Shown here in pieces: positions 25,757 to 35,442 of a stretch of 64,000 bases of DNA. A program made the translations under genes and the position numbers. The DNA is from Cytophagaceae bacterium (lineage in GTDB: Bacteria > Bacteroidota > Bacteroidia > Cytophagales > Spirosomataceae). The number at the start of each line of letters is the position of its first letter. Position 1 is the first letter of the stretch. The stretch spans positions 1 through 64,000 of the forward strand of contig CANFVE010000012.1 in assembly GCA_947450365.1 (NCBI GenBank), written 5' to 3'. The notes under the pieces are model-generated. The model saw only the letters and a program-made list of their open reading frames with translations. It made no database searches and was not told the origin of the DNA.

Positions 25757-27769
25757 ATGACATTCGCCACACGTATTACTTATGTAAAATCGCTGATTTT
25801 CGTCTTCCTGACGATTATTTTTGCGGCCTGTCATTCAGACAAATCCATCAGCAAGCTAGCCCAAAAACACTTCGAAAAAGGCGAATATGAATTAGCCATC
25901 CGAGAATTAAGCATTCTGAAAAATAAGGGCATCGAGGTAGAACAAACTCATTTTTTATTGGGGGAATCGTATCGACTTTCTAACCGCATCACACAATCCC
26001 TCCCCTATTACCAAGTGGCTAAAAGCAAAGGATTTGCTGACAAAATGCTCCCCTTTCATATGGCCATGGCGGCTAAATCCATGGGGAATTATGAATTAAC
26101 CAAAGAATATTTGACCGAATTCCTACGTAGCAAGCCGAACCGGGCGATGCAAATCAAAAGCGAAATAGAACTCGAAAACCTGAGTGAAATCCCTAAATTA
26201 CTTAGTAAAAGTAGTCCCGTAAGCCTGATTCCCTTGCAAGGAAATACCGCGCAGACGGAGTTTGATGCCAAAAAAATAGGCAATGAGCTAGTTTATACCA
26301 GCTCTTCCAAACCAGGCATTTACAAAAATAATGGCTTGCCATTTTTGGGCATTGTGAAAGCGCCGCTGAAAAGTGAATCGGAAATTGGGAAAGCGGAGAT
26401 GTTAAGCCCGAACCTATTCAAAGAAAATGCCAACGATGGAAGTCCCGCCTTCACCAAAGACGGGAAAACCGTGGTTTTCGCTCGAGGAAATACAGGAAAA
26501 AGTAAGGATCCTTCGCCGGATGTGGACCTATATATCTCGACAAAAAATGGAACAACTTGGTCCGAGCCGGAGCGAATAGCTATTTCAGATTCCTTGGCTT
26601 GGGACGGAAGTCCGGCGTATTCGGTGGATGAACGGACGCTGTATTTTAGTTCGAACCGTCGGGGAGGCAAAGGAGGCTTAGATTTATATCGTGTGCCGAT
26701 CGACAATTCGGGGCGATTCGGGCGGCCGATCAATTTAGGTTCGGTGATTAACACCCCAGGTGATGAAATTTTCCCTTTTGTTAGTGCGAATGGAAAATTA
26801 TATTTCTCCTCCAATGGACATCCGAGCATTGGAGGGTTGGATTTGTTTGTGGCGAGTCGAAATGAAAATGAGATTGTGGTGGAGCATTTAGGTGTTCCGA
26901 TGAATTCGATCGGGGATGATTTTGCGATATCTCTTTCGGATTCCACGCAAGGTTATTTGAGCTCAAATCGCCCGGGAGGAAAAGGGGATGATGATATTTA
27001 TTATTTCAAATCGAGTGGCGCGGAAGATCGTTGGTGGTCTTCAGATCCGGCACCGATGGTCGATACGACGGTTATCGCCAAACGTGTCAATTATAATCTT
27101 CAAGTGAAGGTCATTGACGCGCTAGGAAAAGCCTTAGAAGCGGTAAAAGTGAGTATTCGAAAAAATGGGCAATCGGCAGAGGCAGAAAAAAGTAATTCAA
27201 ATGGCCTTTTGGAAATCATTCCATTGGAAGAGAATGATGAATTGGCATTCAAATTGGAAAAAGAAGATTACCTCACCGCGCGAAGTAGTTTTTCGATGGA
27301 GGGGAAAGAAATTCCAAAAAGCTTGCTCAAAAAAGATGTTACCGACACCACCTATGTGGTTCAAATTCAGATGGATAGGCCAGAAATAGGCAAAGAAATA
27401 TCCAAGCTTTTTGAGGTAAATTCCATTTATTATGATTTAGACAAGGCGGATATCCGGCCGGATGCCGCGGAGGAATTGGATAAAATAGTTCAGTTTTTGA
27501 CGGATAATCCTCAAATGAATTTGGAATTGGGCGCACATACGGATGCGCGAGCGAGTGCGGCGTATAATTTGAAATTATCCCAACGAAGAGCTGAATCCGC
27601 CGTGAAATACATCATCCAACGAGGTGTTTCAAATGACCGAATCAAGCCGAAAGGCTATGGGGAAACGCAATTAATCAATGAATGTGCGGACGGCGTGGAT
27701 TGTCCGGAAGATATGCATCAACAAAACCGTAGAACTGAATTTAAAATTATCAAAATCAATGCCGAATAA
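25757..27769 (+). CDS. PorE-like lipoprotein: TPR, PD40 propeller, CRD and OmpA domains
   Basis: The 670-residue protein has a lipobox IFAAC (Cys at 25) and so should be a lipoprotein. Next come TPR-like helices (about 35-130), a PD40/WD40-like beta-propeller (about 170-430, with repeats such as DGSPAFTKDGKTVVFAR and YFSSNRRGGKGGLDLY), a carboxypeptidase-regulatory-like fold (about 450-540) and an OmpA C-terminal domain (about 550-670) with a peptidoglycan-binding core around HTDARASAAYNLKLSQRR. This domain order is that of PorE, which connects the T9SS to peptidoglycan. Bacteroidota have many paralogues with similar domains, so it is PorE-like rather than certainly PorE. Confidence 0.85.
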   Translation: MTFATRITYVKSLIFVFLTIIFAACHSDKSISKLAQKHFEKGEYELAIRELSILKNKGIEVEQTHFLLGESYRLSNRITQSLPYYQVAKSKGFADKMLPFHMAMAAKSMGNYELTKEYLTEFLRSKPNRAMQIKSEIELENLSEIPKLLSKSSPVSLIPLQGNTAQTEFDAKKIGNELVYTSSSKPGIYKNNGLPFLGIVKAPLKSESEIGKAEMLSPNLFKENANDGSPAFTKDGKTVVFARGNTGKSKDPSPDVDLYISTKNGTTWSEPERIAISDSLAWDGSPAYSVDERTLYFSSNRRGGKGGLDLYRVPIDNSGRFGRPINLGSVINTPGDEIFPFVSANGKLYFSSNGHPSIGGLDLFVASRNENEIVVEHLGVPMNSIGDDFAISLSDSTQGYLSSNRPGGKGDDDIYYFKSSGAEDRWWSSDPAPMVDTTVIAKRVNYNLQVKVIDALGKALEAVKVSIRKNGQSAEAEKSNSNGLLEIIPLEENDELAFKLEKEDYLTARSSFSMEGKEIPKSLLKKDVTDTTYVVQIQMDRPEIGKEISKLFEVNSIYYDLDKADIRPDAAEELDKIVQFLTDNPQMNLELGAHTDARASAAYNLKLSQRRAESAVKYIIQRGVSNDRIKPKGYGETQLINECADGVDCPEDMHQQNRRTEFKIIKINAE

Positions 27770-27770
27770 T

Positions 27771-29114
27771 ATGTCAAATTACTTGTTGAAAAACGCCGAA
27801 ATTGTCAATGAAGGCAAAATTATCACAGGAGATCTATTGATTAAAGCGGGTAGAATTTCTAAAATAGCTAGCTCGATTTCCGCCACAGGGCAGGAAAAAG
27901 TACTAGATCTTTCTGGAAAACATGTTTTTCCTGGCATGATTGACGACCAAGTTCATTTTAGAGAACCTGGTTTAACGCATAAGGCCAAAATCGCCTCTGA
28001 GGCACGTGCGGCGGTGGCGGGAGGTGTAACTAGTTTCATGGAAATGCCGAATACGGTTCCGAATGCGTTGACACAAGAATTATTAGCCGACAAATACGAG
28101 ATCGCACATCAAAGTTCCTTGGCGAATTATTCCTTTTTCATGGGGGCTTCGAACGACAATTTGGAGGAAGTGTTGAAAACAAATAAGTCGAACGTATGTG
28201 GGATTAAAGTGTTTATGGGATCGAGTACGGGGAATATGTTGGTCGATAATGTCCAAACCCTGGAAAAATTATTTGCCAGCAGTGAACTATTAATCGCCAC
28301 ACATTGCGAGGATGAGGCGACGGTGCGGGCTCGACTCGAGTTATTCCGACAAAAATTCCCTGATGAGGAGGCCCCAGCCTATTTACATCCGCTTATTCGC
28401 AATGAAGAAGCATGTTACTTGTCGTCTTCGTTAGCCGTAGATTTAGCCAAAAAAGCGAATACGCGCCTGCATATTTTACATATTAGTACGGAGGAAGAAA
28501 TTGCCTTATTTGAAACAGGAAAGTCCATTCGGGATAAAAAAATCACTTCGGAGGTATGTGTGCATCATTTGTGGTTTGATGCATCTCAATATGAAAGCAA
28601 GGGCAATTTAATCAAATGCAATCCGGCCATTAAAGAATCCAGACATAAACAAGCTTTACGAAAGGCCTTGCAGACGGGGGCTTTGGATATTATCGCGACG
28701 GACCATGCACCACATACTTGGGAGGAAAAACAACAGGGGTATTGGAAATCCCCAGCGGGATTGCCCTTAGTTCAGCATCCTTTATTGATCTTATTGGATC
28801 TCGCCAAGGAAGGTGTTTTAAGCCTCGAGCTTATCGCCGAAAAAACAGCACATGCGGTGGCGGAATGTTTTGAAATTTCAGATCGGGGGTATATCCGGGA
28901 GGGTTATTGGGCGGATTTGGCGATTGTGGATTTAGAAAAGCCATTTCAGGTGCAGAAATCGAATATTCATTATCAATGCGCTTGGTCGCCTTTGGAGGGA
29001 CATACCTTTTCATCTAGCATAGAAAAAACTTTTGTTTCGGGTCATTTGGCCTACTCGGAAGGTGAATTTGACATGAGCCAATTGGGGAAACGATTACTCT
29101 TTGATCGCGTGTAG
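27771..29114 (+). CDS. pyrC: Dihydroorotase
   Basis: Dihydroorotase closes carbamoyl-aspartate to dihydroorotate in pyrimidine synthesis. The product, about 447 residues from ATG 27771, has the amidohydrolase signature PGMIDDQVHFREPGLTHKAK, the carbamylated-Lys segment CGIKVFMGSSTGN, and the catalytic Asp in IATDHAPHTWEEK. In the first motif the usual first metal-binding His of HxH is replaced by Gln (DDQVH instead of DxHxH), a change I recall in Bacteroidota members. Longer upstream starts exist but overlap the previous gene; ATG 27771 follows its stop with one intervening base. rnhB follows directly. Confidence 0.88.
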   Translation: MSNYLLKNAEIVNEGKIITGDLLIKAGRISKIASSISATGQEKVLDLSGKHVFPGMIDDQVHFREPGLTHKAKIASEARAAVAGGVTSFMEMPNTVPNALTQELLADKYEIAHQSSLANYSFFMGASNDNLEEVLKTNKSNVCGIKVFMGSSTGNMLVDNVQTLEKLFASSELLIATHCEDEATVRARLELFRQKFPDEEAPAYLHPLIRNEEACYLSSSLAVDLAKKANTRLHILHISTEEEIALFETGKSIRDKKITSEVCVHHLWFDASQYESKGNLIKCNPAIKESRHKQALRKALQTGALDIIATDHAPHTWEEKQQGYWKSPAGLPLVQHPLLILLDLAKEGVLSLELIAEKTAHAVAECFEISDRGYIREGYWADLAIVDLEKPFQVQKSNIHYQCAWSPLEGHTFSSSIEKTFVSGHLAYSEGEFDMSQLGKRLLFDRV

Positions 29115-29708
29115 ATGTCGCTTCTCCCCTATTTTTCGCCCATTGGACTAGAAGCGGGTTTGGATGAAGCCGGGAGGGGGTGTTTGGCGGGACCGGTGGT
29201 TGCGGCAGCAGTGATTTTACCGAAGGATTTTTCGGATAGGTTGTTGACCGATTCCAAACAATTAAGTGCTCGTCAGCGCCAAGGCTTAATTCATGTGATT
29301 AAGCATCATGCGATTGAATATACGATCGCGGAGGTGGATCATTCAACAATCGATGAAATCAATATTTACAAGGCGAGTGTGCTCGCGATGCACCGCTGCG
29401 TGGACCAGTTGAAAACGAGACCCGACCATTTATTGGTCGACGGAAATCGCTTTATCAGCTACCCATTGATTCCTCATACATGTATAGTTAAGGGGGATTC
29501 GAAGTATTTTTCCATTGCGGCGGCTTCGATTTTAGCCAAAACCTACCGGGATGAATGGATGGAAAAAGCGGCGGAAACGTATCCAGGCTATGGTTGGGAG
29601 CGAAATGCGGGCTATCCGACTTTATTTCATCGAAAGGCTATATTACAAAATGGGCCATGTGACATACACCGAAAAACCTTTCGTGTGGAATTAAAAGAAA
29701 ACAGTTAA
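29115..29708 (+). CDS. rnhB: Ribonuclease HII
   Basis: RNase HII cuts RNA within RNA-DNA hybrids, including single ribonucleotides in DNA. The 197-residue protein has the diagnostic [21 protein letters not shown] (catalytic Asp17 and Glu18) and the second Asp region HLLVDGNRF. Its ATG follows the dihydroorotase stop codon with no gap, so the two are co-transcribed. Confidence 0.97.
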   Translation: MSLLPYFSPIGLEAGLDEAGRGCLAGPVVAAAVILPKDFSDRLLTDSKQLSARQRQGLIHVIKHHAIEYTIAEVDHSTIDEINIYKASVLAMHRCVDQLKTRPDHLLVDGNRFISYPLIPHTCIVKGDSKYFSIAAASILAKTYRDEWMEKAAETYPGYGWERNAGYPTLFHRKAILQNGPCDIHRKTFRVELKENS

Positions 29709-29728
29709 ATTTAATTTTTTATACACGT

Positions 29729-32700
29729 TTGAAAATAAAGAACCTTCCCTTTTTTGTTTTGATATGCCTTCTGGCTTTGCTGCAAACGCAAAACACGATG
29801 GCCCAGGTGGATATTTATCAACCCCTAAGAAAGCGTCAAATTCAGGAAAAAGCGGAGGAATATAGTCGGCAAAGCGATAGCTTATTTCAAAAAAGCATGC
29901 GCTTAGCGCGTCAAAGGGGACTGAAAATCAAGGATTCGGTGGGAAGAGGGCAAGTGATTATGCTCCAACAAATCAATGAAATTGGTGAAGCTTTATACAT
30001 TGGAAATCATTCAAATGCACAAGCGGGGGCGATGACTCGAACCAATCAGGTGTATTCGGGAGGAACGGTGGGGGTTTCGTTGAATGGAAAATCCGATACC
30101 ATGTCGGGAAAATTGGCGGTTTGGGACGGCGGAAATGCATTGGCGACGCATCAGGAATTTGGTGGTCGGGTAAAATTACAAGAAAGTTCAAGTTCGACAG
30201 ATATCCATAGTACCCATGTTTCAGGTACCTTAATCGCAGCGGGAATTAATCCGACGGCGAAAGGAATGGCATTTGGGGCTGATTTAAAAGTCTGGGATTA
30301 TAACAATGACAATACGGAAATCTTACAAAATGCAGCTAATTTATTGATTAGTAATCATTCTTACGGGTACCAGGCGGGTTGGGTGTATGATTCAGTCAAA
30401 AACAAATGGCAATGGTGGGGAAATGATGCGATTAGCTCAAATGAGGATTACAAATTTGGCTATTATGATTCAAATACACAGGCTTTGGACCGGGCGGCAT
30501 TTCTGGCGACCAATTATCTGATTGTCAAATCCGCAGGGAATAGTCGGAATAGCAACGGACCAAGCAAAGCCGGTGAATATTATTTTTTAAAGAATTCGAC
30601 AAAAGATTCCTCCAATATTTCCCGGGCTAAAAATGATGGCTATGACATCATTTCCACAACCGGAACAGCCAAAAATATCCTCACCGTAGGTGCCATCGAA
30701 TCGATTTCCACCATCCCTGAAAAGCCCACAGACGTAACCCTATCAGATTTCTCATCCTGGGGCCCCACAGATGATGGGCGGATAAAACCCGATATTGTAG
30801 GCGTAGGAACCGACCTGCTTTCCACCAGCAATACATCCAATACAGCTTATACAACCCTCAGCGGAACCTCCATGTCATCTCCACAAGTAGCGGGATCCCT
30901 GTTTTTGCTTCAACAATTATACAATCGTCTAAATAAAAATACATTTATGCGATCGGCCACATTAAAGGGCTTGGCCTTACATAGTGCAATGGATGTGGGA
31001 GCCGTTGGGCCTGATTATCAGACGGGCTGGGGCTTGTTGGATATGGAAAAAGCGGGAAGTACCTTAGTCAATATAGATCAATCACATTTGATTTCCGAGG
31101 GGACCTTGACAAACACGAAAACTGAAAAACGTACTTTTATCGCCTCGGGGAAAGGAGATTTAACGGCAACAATTGCTTGGACAGACCCGGAAGCAGATAT
31201 AATCGATTTAACGACTAAGGCCTTAAACAACCGCACACCGAAATTAGTCAACGACCTCGACATCAAAATAACCGACGAAACTGGCACTTTTTTGCCCTTC
31301 ATCTTGGATCCGGAAAAACCTGATAATGTGGCGAGCAATGGGGACAATATTCGAGATAATATCGAAAAAATCATTGTCAAGGGCACGGTTCCTGGAAAAT
31401 CCTATGACCTGACGATTTCGCACAAAGGAACTTTGAAAAATTATAAGCAAGATTATTATGATAAGCAAGATTATTCGCTAATTGTATCGGGGATTGGTGG
31501 GAAGGAATATTGTAGTATCAAACCGGCTGTTTTTCAAAATTTAATCAACCAAACTAGCTTAGGCAGCTTCAGTAATTCTGTTACCACCAAACAAGATTTT
31601 ACTGGGACCCCGATTCAAGTGGAATTAGGCTCAAGCCTCGATATGAACTTTAGCTTTGCATCCTCGACCTCGAAACGCGTTAAAGTCGCGGTGGATTGGA
31701 ATCAAGATGGAGATTTCGAAGATTCGAATGAAATCGTATTAGCAAGCGATGCGATTAGTGGATCAAGCTATACTGGGAAATTTGTGAGTTCGTCCACGGT
31801 TAAAATAAACCAATATTTCCGGATGCGCGTAATTAGTGAGTTAAACTCCTCGGGACCAGCGACCTGTGGGAGTATCGGAACCGGCGAGGCGGAAGAATAT
31901 GTGATTCAGGTAATTCAACCGAGTAATGATTTGGGAGTTTTAGCCATTACAAATCCTTCATCAAGTTATTGTGCGACAAATGGCTCAACCAGTTTGTTGG
32001 TCAAAGTCAAAAATTACGGAAGCAAAACTCAGAAAAATCAAGTGGTGAATCTGTCCTATTATTTGGACAACGCGCTACAAGGAAGCCTATCTGGGAGTAT
32101 TTCCGAAATTTTACCAGGCAAGGAACAATTGATCACGGTGACAGGAAATGTGAATTTTATAGCAGGTAAAACCTATACGGCCCGAGCAAATACGACATTG
32201 TCGACGGATCAGAATACCCAAAATGATTTGATTACCATGAATCAAAGCATCGAGAATCCACAGGCGCCTTTTGGTTCAGGTGCCTATTGTGCGGGTGCAA
32301 CGACGCTGAATCTAACCTCTAGTTCAGCCAATGCGCTTTGGTATGCGAATAATGTATTAGTAGGTTCAGGTGCCTCCGTAACAGCACCCTATAGCTCGGT
32401 TGCTTATTCAGTTAGTTCTCATGATTTCAGTGGCGGAATTAAACCAGCTAGTAAAAGCGAATTCGGCACCGGAAGTTATTACGAGAATTTTGGTCCCGCG
32501 CCGATTTTTGACGTAAAAGTTCCCATCATTTTAGAATCTGCCCGCGTATACGTGGGAACATCAGGAACGATTACCTTTTCGGTTTACAATAAGGATTCAG
32601 GAGAACTTGTTTCCTCGGTGACCAAGGATCTAACCGCGACAAGAACACAAACGAATTCGACAAAGGTCAATAGCCAATTGACCGACGACAAAAACGATAC

Positions 32701-33712
32701 CGGTCAAATCGTTCAATTAAACCTCTTTTTTCCAAAAGCAGGTTCCTACATCCTCACGCAATCCTGCTCGAACGGGGCAAGCATTTTCAGAAGTAATCGC
32801 TCCCTGGCAGATACCATAAATGCGCCAACTAATTTAGGTTACCCCTACACGATTCCGAATATCCTTTCGATGACGGGAGCCTTATACAACAACGCTCCGA
32901 TTACGACGGGATATTATTATTTTTACGACATGAAATTTAAGTCATTGGGATGTCCTAGTCCAAAGGCTACTGTCGCCATTACGACGACTAAAGCTCCTAC
33001 CGTTACAACAACTCCACTAGGCCCCCAAGCAGTTTGCGAAGGCACTTCCGTGGTCCTAAGCGCCAGTTCTGCAGATTCTCCAAATTACCAATGGCTCTTA
33101 AATGGGACAGCAATTACCGGTGCGACATCGAACAGTTTTGAAGCCAAAAAAACAGGAAATTATCAAGTTTCCGCAAGTAATAAAGGCCTTTGTTCAATTA
33201 CCACACCCGTATTTAAATTGACCGTCAATACCCCACTTGCCCCTCTTCTCTTCTTTGTGGAAGGAGTCTTAAAATCCTCGGCAGGTACGGATTTACAATG
33301 GTATGTGAACAACGACGTACCGGTGAAAGGTGCGACGCAGACTACCTTTGCCCCACTCGAGGCGGGCCAATATTACGTCAAATTAAAAGATGTCAATGGT
33401 TGTTTAGCCACCTCAGAAAAAATTACGGTATCAATTTTGGCCACGGAAAAAGAAAATCCCTATGGCCAAATAACGCTGTTCCCAAATCCCGCACAAGATA
33501 TTTTACATGTAGGCATCCCAAAAGGCTCTTTGGGAAACATACAAATCACCCTTGTCGATCTTCAAGGAAGGGTTCAAATCATCCAAAACGCAACCTTATC
33601 TTTAGGGGAGAATTCGCTTCAAATGGATATTTCGAGATTACCCAAAGGGGTTTATGTATTAAAATTCACGAATATCCCGAATGCCCCAAATTTGAAATTT
33701 GTTAAAGATTAA
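29729..33712 (+). CDS. Secreted subtilisin-like (S8) protease with T9SS sorting domain
   Basis: The 1327-residue product starts at TTG 29729, which gives a clean signal peptide (KIKNLPFFVLICLLALLQT ... MAQ); no upstream ATG fits. The S8 domain has Asp133 (VWDGG), His163 (STHVSGTL) and Ser381 (LSGTSMSSPQVAGS). It is followed by a jelly-roll-like region, a GEVED-type domain (about 650-740, VDWNQDGDFEDSNEI), CARDB- and Ig-like segments, and a T9SS C-terminal domain (about 1255-1327, FPNPAQDILHV ... LPKGVYVLKF). The protein is thus a probable cargo of the PorU/PorV system, secreted or attached to the cell surface, where it would degrade proteins. Its stop shares TTAA with the converging oxidoreductase gene. 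Confidence 0.93.
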   Translation: MKIKNLPFFVLICLLALLQTQNTMAQVDIYQPLRKRQIQEKAEEYSRQSDSLFQKSMRLARQRGLKIKDSVGRGQVIMLQQINEIGEALYIGNHSNAQAGAMTRTNQVYSGGTVGVSLNGKSDTMSGKLAVWDGGNALATHQEFGGRVKLQESSSSTDIHSTHVSGTLIAAGINPTAKGMAFGADLKVWDYNNDNTEILQNAANLLISNHSYGYQAGWVYDSVKNKWQWWGNDAISSNEDYKFGYYDSNTQALDRAAFLATNYLIVKSAGNSRNSNGPSKAGEYYFLKNSTKDSSNISRAKNDGYDIISTTGTAKNILTVGAIESISTIPEKPTDVTLSDFSSWGPTDDGRIKPDIVGVGTDLLSTSNTSNTAYTTLSGTSMSSPQVAGSLFLLQQLYNRLNKNTFMRSATLKGLALHSAMDVGAVGPDYQTGWGLLDMEKAGSTLVNIDQSHLISEGTLTNTKTEKRTFIASGKGDLTATIAWTDPEADIIDLTTKALNNRTPKLVNDLDIKITDETGTFLPFILDPEKPDNVASNGDNIRDNIEKIIVKGTVPGKSYDLTISHKGTLKNYKQDYYDKQDYSLIVSGIGGKEYCSIKPAVFQNLINQTSLGSFSNSVTTKQDFTGTPIQVELGSSLDMNFSFASSTSKRVKVAVDWNQDGDFEDSNEIVLASDAISGSSYTGKFVSSSTVKINQYFRMRVISELNSSGPATCGSIGTGEAEEYVIQVIQPSNDLGVLAITNPSSSYCATNGSTSLLVKVKNYGSKTQKNQVVNLSYYLDNALQGSLSGSISEILPGKEQLITVTGNVNFIAGKTYTARANTTLSTDQNTQNDLITMNQSIENPQAPFGSGAYCAGATTLNLTSSSANALWYANNVLVGSGASVTAPYSSVAYSVSSHDFSGGIKPASKSEFGTGSYYENFGPAPIFDVKVPIILESARVYVGTSGTITFSVYNKDSGELVSSVTKDLTATRTQTNSTKVNSQLTDDKNDTGQIVQLNLFFPKAGSYILTQSCSNGASIFRSNRSLADTINAPTNLGYPYTIPNILSMTGALYNNAPITTGYYYFYDMKFKSLGCPSPKATVAITTTKAPTVTTTPLGPQAVCEGTSVVLSASSADSPNYQWLLNGTAITGATSNSFEAKKTGNYQVSASNKGLCSITTPVFKLTVNTPLAPLLFFVEGVLKSSAGTDLQWYVNNDVPVKGATQTTFAPLEAGQYYVKLKDVNGCLATSEKITVSILATEKENPYGQITLFPNPAQDILHVGIPKGSLGNIQITLVDLQGRVQIIQNATLSLGENSLQMDISRLPKGVYVLKFTNIPNAPNLKFVKD

Positions 33713-34701
33713 TCGAGGATTTGGACTAAATAACGTCCATGGGAACGGCCTTCTACCATCAAATTTAGTTTATCTGGCGCCTCCGCAAGAGAGATTGTTT
33801 CAGTGATGGAATCGAGCTCATAATTCCATTCGTTGGCATATAATTGCCAAATTTCTTTCTTTTTCTCCCATGGCGAATCAGCTGAATATATGCCTAACAT
33901 CCGTGCGCCGCGTAAAATAAAAGGATACACCTGTAAAGGCAAATCTACCCCGCCTGCCATGCCACAAACAGCCACTGAACTTGCGAATTTCAGACTTTTC
34001 ATGAGTTTGACCAATACATCTCCACCGACCGTATCGATGCCACCGGCAAAGGTCATAGGGTATAAAGTTCTAGGTTTTTCGGACATAAATTCGAAACGAT
34101 CGATCACGCGCGAGGCGCCAATCGTCATTAAGGTTTCCGTCAGGTCAGGTTTACCGCTTAGGGCAACCACCTGATAGCCCAAATGATGCAAAAGCTTAAT
34201 CACGCACATCCCAACACCGCCGCTTGCACCTGTCACGAAAATTTCGCCGGATTCCGGAAAAATTTGGTTTTGTTGGAGCGCAAGCACCGCCATCCCAGCC
34301 GTTAAACCTGCCGTACCAATTTGCATAGATCTTTTTAAAGAAAGATTTGTCGGCAATGGCACAATCCACGAAGCTGGCACTCGGATGAATTCCGACAGCC
34401 CCCCATGGGTATTCATCCCCAAATCAAATCCTGTCACGATGACTTGGTCACCCGATTGAAATTGGCCAATGGCATCATGCAGAACAATCCCCGCTGCGTC
34501 GATGCCGGGAATATGAGGGAATTGTTGGGTTATTCCCCGATGGCCATGGGCAGATAAGGCATCTTTATAATTCAATGATGAATATACGACTTGCACCAGA
34601 ACTTCATGCGATCCCAGGACGTCAGTTGATAATTCCTGAAGCGAAGTGTCAAAGGATCCGTCCTCTTGTTCGATCGTCCAAAGTGCCTTGAAATGTTCCA
34701 T
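33709..34701 (-). CDS. YhdH/AcuI-family NADPH-dependent oxidoreductase
   Basis: The 330-residue protein is a zinc-free medium-chain reductase. The Rossmann motif is in VTGASGGVGMCVIKLL, and the opening (TSLQELSTDVLGSHEVLVQVVYSSLNYKDAL) is typical of the YhdH/YhfP subfamily, some members of which are acryloyl-CoA reductases (AcuI). The physiological substrate is not certain. It is the last gene of a minus-strand group with a methyltransferase (3-base gap) and GDP-fucose synthase. Confidence 0.88.
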   Translation of the reverse strand: MEHFKALWTIEQEDGSFDTSLQELSTDVLGSHEVLVQVVYSSLNYKDALSAHGHRGITQQFPHIPGIDAAGIVLHDAIGQFQSGDQVIVTGFDLGMNTHGGLSEFIRVPASWIVPLPTNLSLKRSMQIGTAGLTAGMAVLALQQNQIFPESGEIFVTGASGGVGMCVIKLLHHLGYQVVALSGKPDLTETLMTIGASRVIDRFEFMSEKPRTLYPMTFAGGIDTVGGDVLVKLMKSLKFASSVAVCGMAGGVDLPLQVYPFILRGARMLGIYSADSPWEKKKEIWQLYANEWNYELDSITETISLAEAPDKLNLMVEGRSHGRYLVQILD

Positions 34702-34704
34702 TTT

Positions 34705-35442
34705 CTATTTTTTAATCCAGAAAAAAATCATGCGAGGGGAATGAATGTCGTCAAAATGCGCCAGTTGATAATTTCCTTTCATATCAATTAATTCAAAACC
34801 CGCCTTTGTGGCATATTGAATAAAATCTGTTTTTGAGATTAATTCCACTTTTTCTTCGAAATGAAAATCATGGCCCTTATCGCTGAATTCAATTGATTTA
34901 TATAAGTAGCCCTGGGCTTCCCAGCGTTTGATGGAAAAGGAAATTCCTTTCCGTTCGACGCGTTCTTCAGGGACTAAATTCGCCAGCACAAAAGAAGGAT
35001 TTAAAAAATCCATCAACAAAACACCCCCTTTTTTCAAGCCCCCTTGAAAAGTATCAAAGGCTTTTTGATTATCATTTCGGTCATCAAAATAACCAAAACT
35101 GGTGAAAAAATTAAAAATCACATCGTAATATTCCAGCTTAGGCAGGGTTGCGCGGAGGTCGTGAACAAAAAATTCGAGCTGTGCTTGGGCGGATTTTTGG
35201 GCGAATTCGATGTTTGCGGGTGATAAATCAAAGGCATCGACTTGCAGGCCTAAGCCATGCAGGGTGAGCGCGTGTCGACCTTTTCCGCAGGCGGCATCTA
35301 AGACGCGCATGCCGGGCTGGATGTGAAGTTTTTGTTGGAGGGCTTGAATAAAGCGCGCGGCTTCATGTTCGTCCCTTTGTTCGTACAAAATATGGTAATA
35401 GGGCGAATCGAACCAGGTGCTAAACCACGATTTTTTAGTCAT
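34705..35442 (-). CDS. Class I SAM-dependent methyltransferase
   Basis: The 245-residue protein shows the SAM-binding motif I (MRVLDAACGKGRHALTL) and motif II (VDAFDLSPANIEFA), followed by the YYDVIFNFFTSFGYFDD acidic loop. The class I fold is clear, while the substrate is not. Its ATG overlaps the GDP-fucose synthase stop by one base. Confidence 0.85.
   Translation of the reverse strand: MTKKSWFSTWFDSPYYHILYEQRDEHEAARFIQALQQKLHIQPGMRVLDAACGKGRHALTLHGLGLQVDAFDLSPANIEFAQKSAQAQLEFFVHDLRATLPKLEYYDVIFNFFTSFGYFDDRNDNQKAFDTFQGGLKKGGVLLMDFLNPSFVLANLVPEERVERKGISFSIKRWEAQGYLYKSIEFSDKGHDFHFEEKVELISKTDFIQYATKAGFELIDMKGNYQLAHFDDIHSPRMIFFWIKK

Noticed and set aside
27678-27770. Upstream start for dihydroorotase
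   Set aside because: It would overlap the conserved end of the PorE-like gene and adds non-family residues; ATG 27771 gives the standard N-terminus.
33298-33705. 135-codon frame inside the subtilisin gene
   Set aside because: Same-strand shadow in another frame of the T9SS sorting region.
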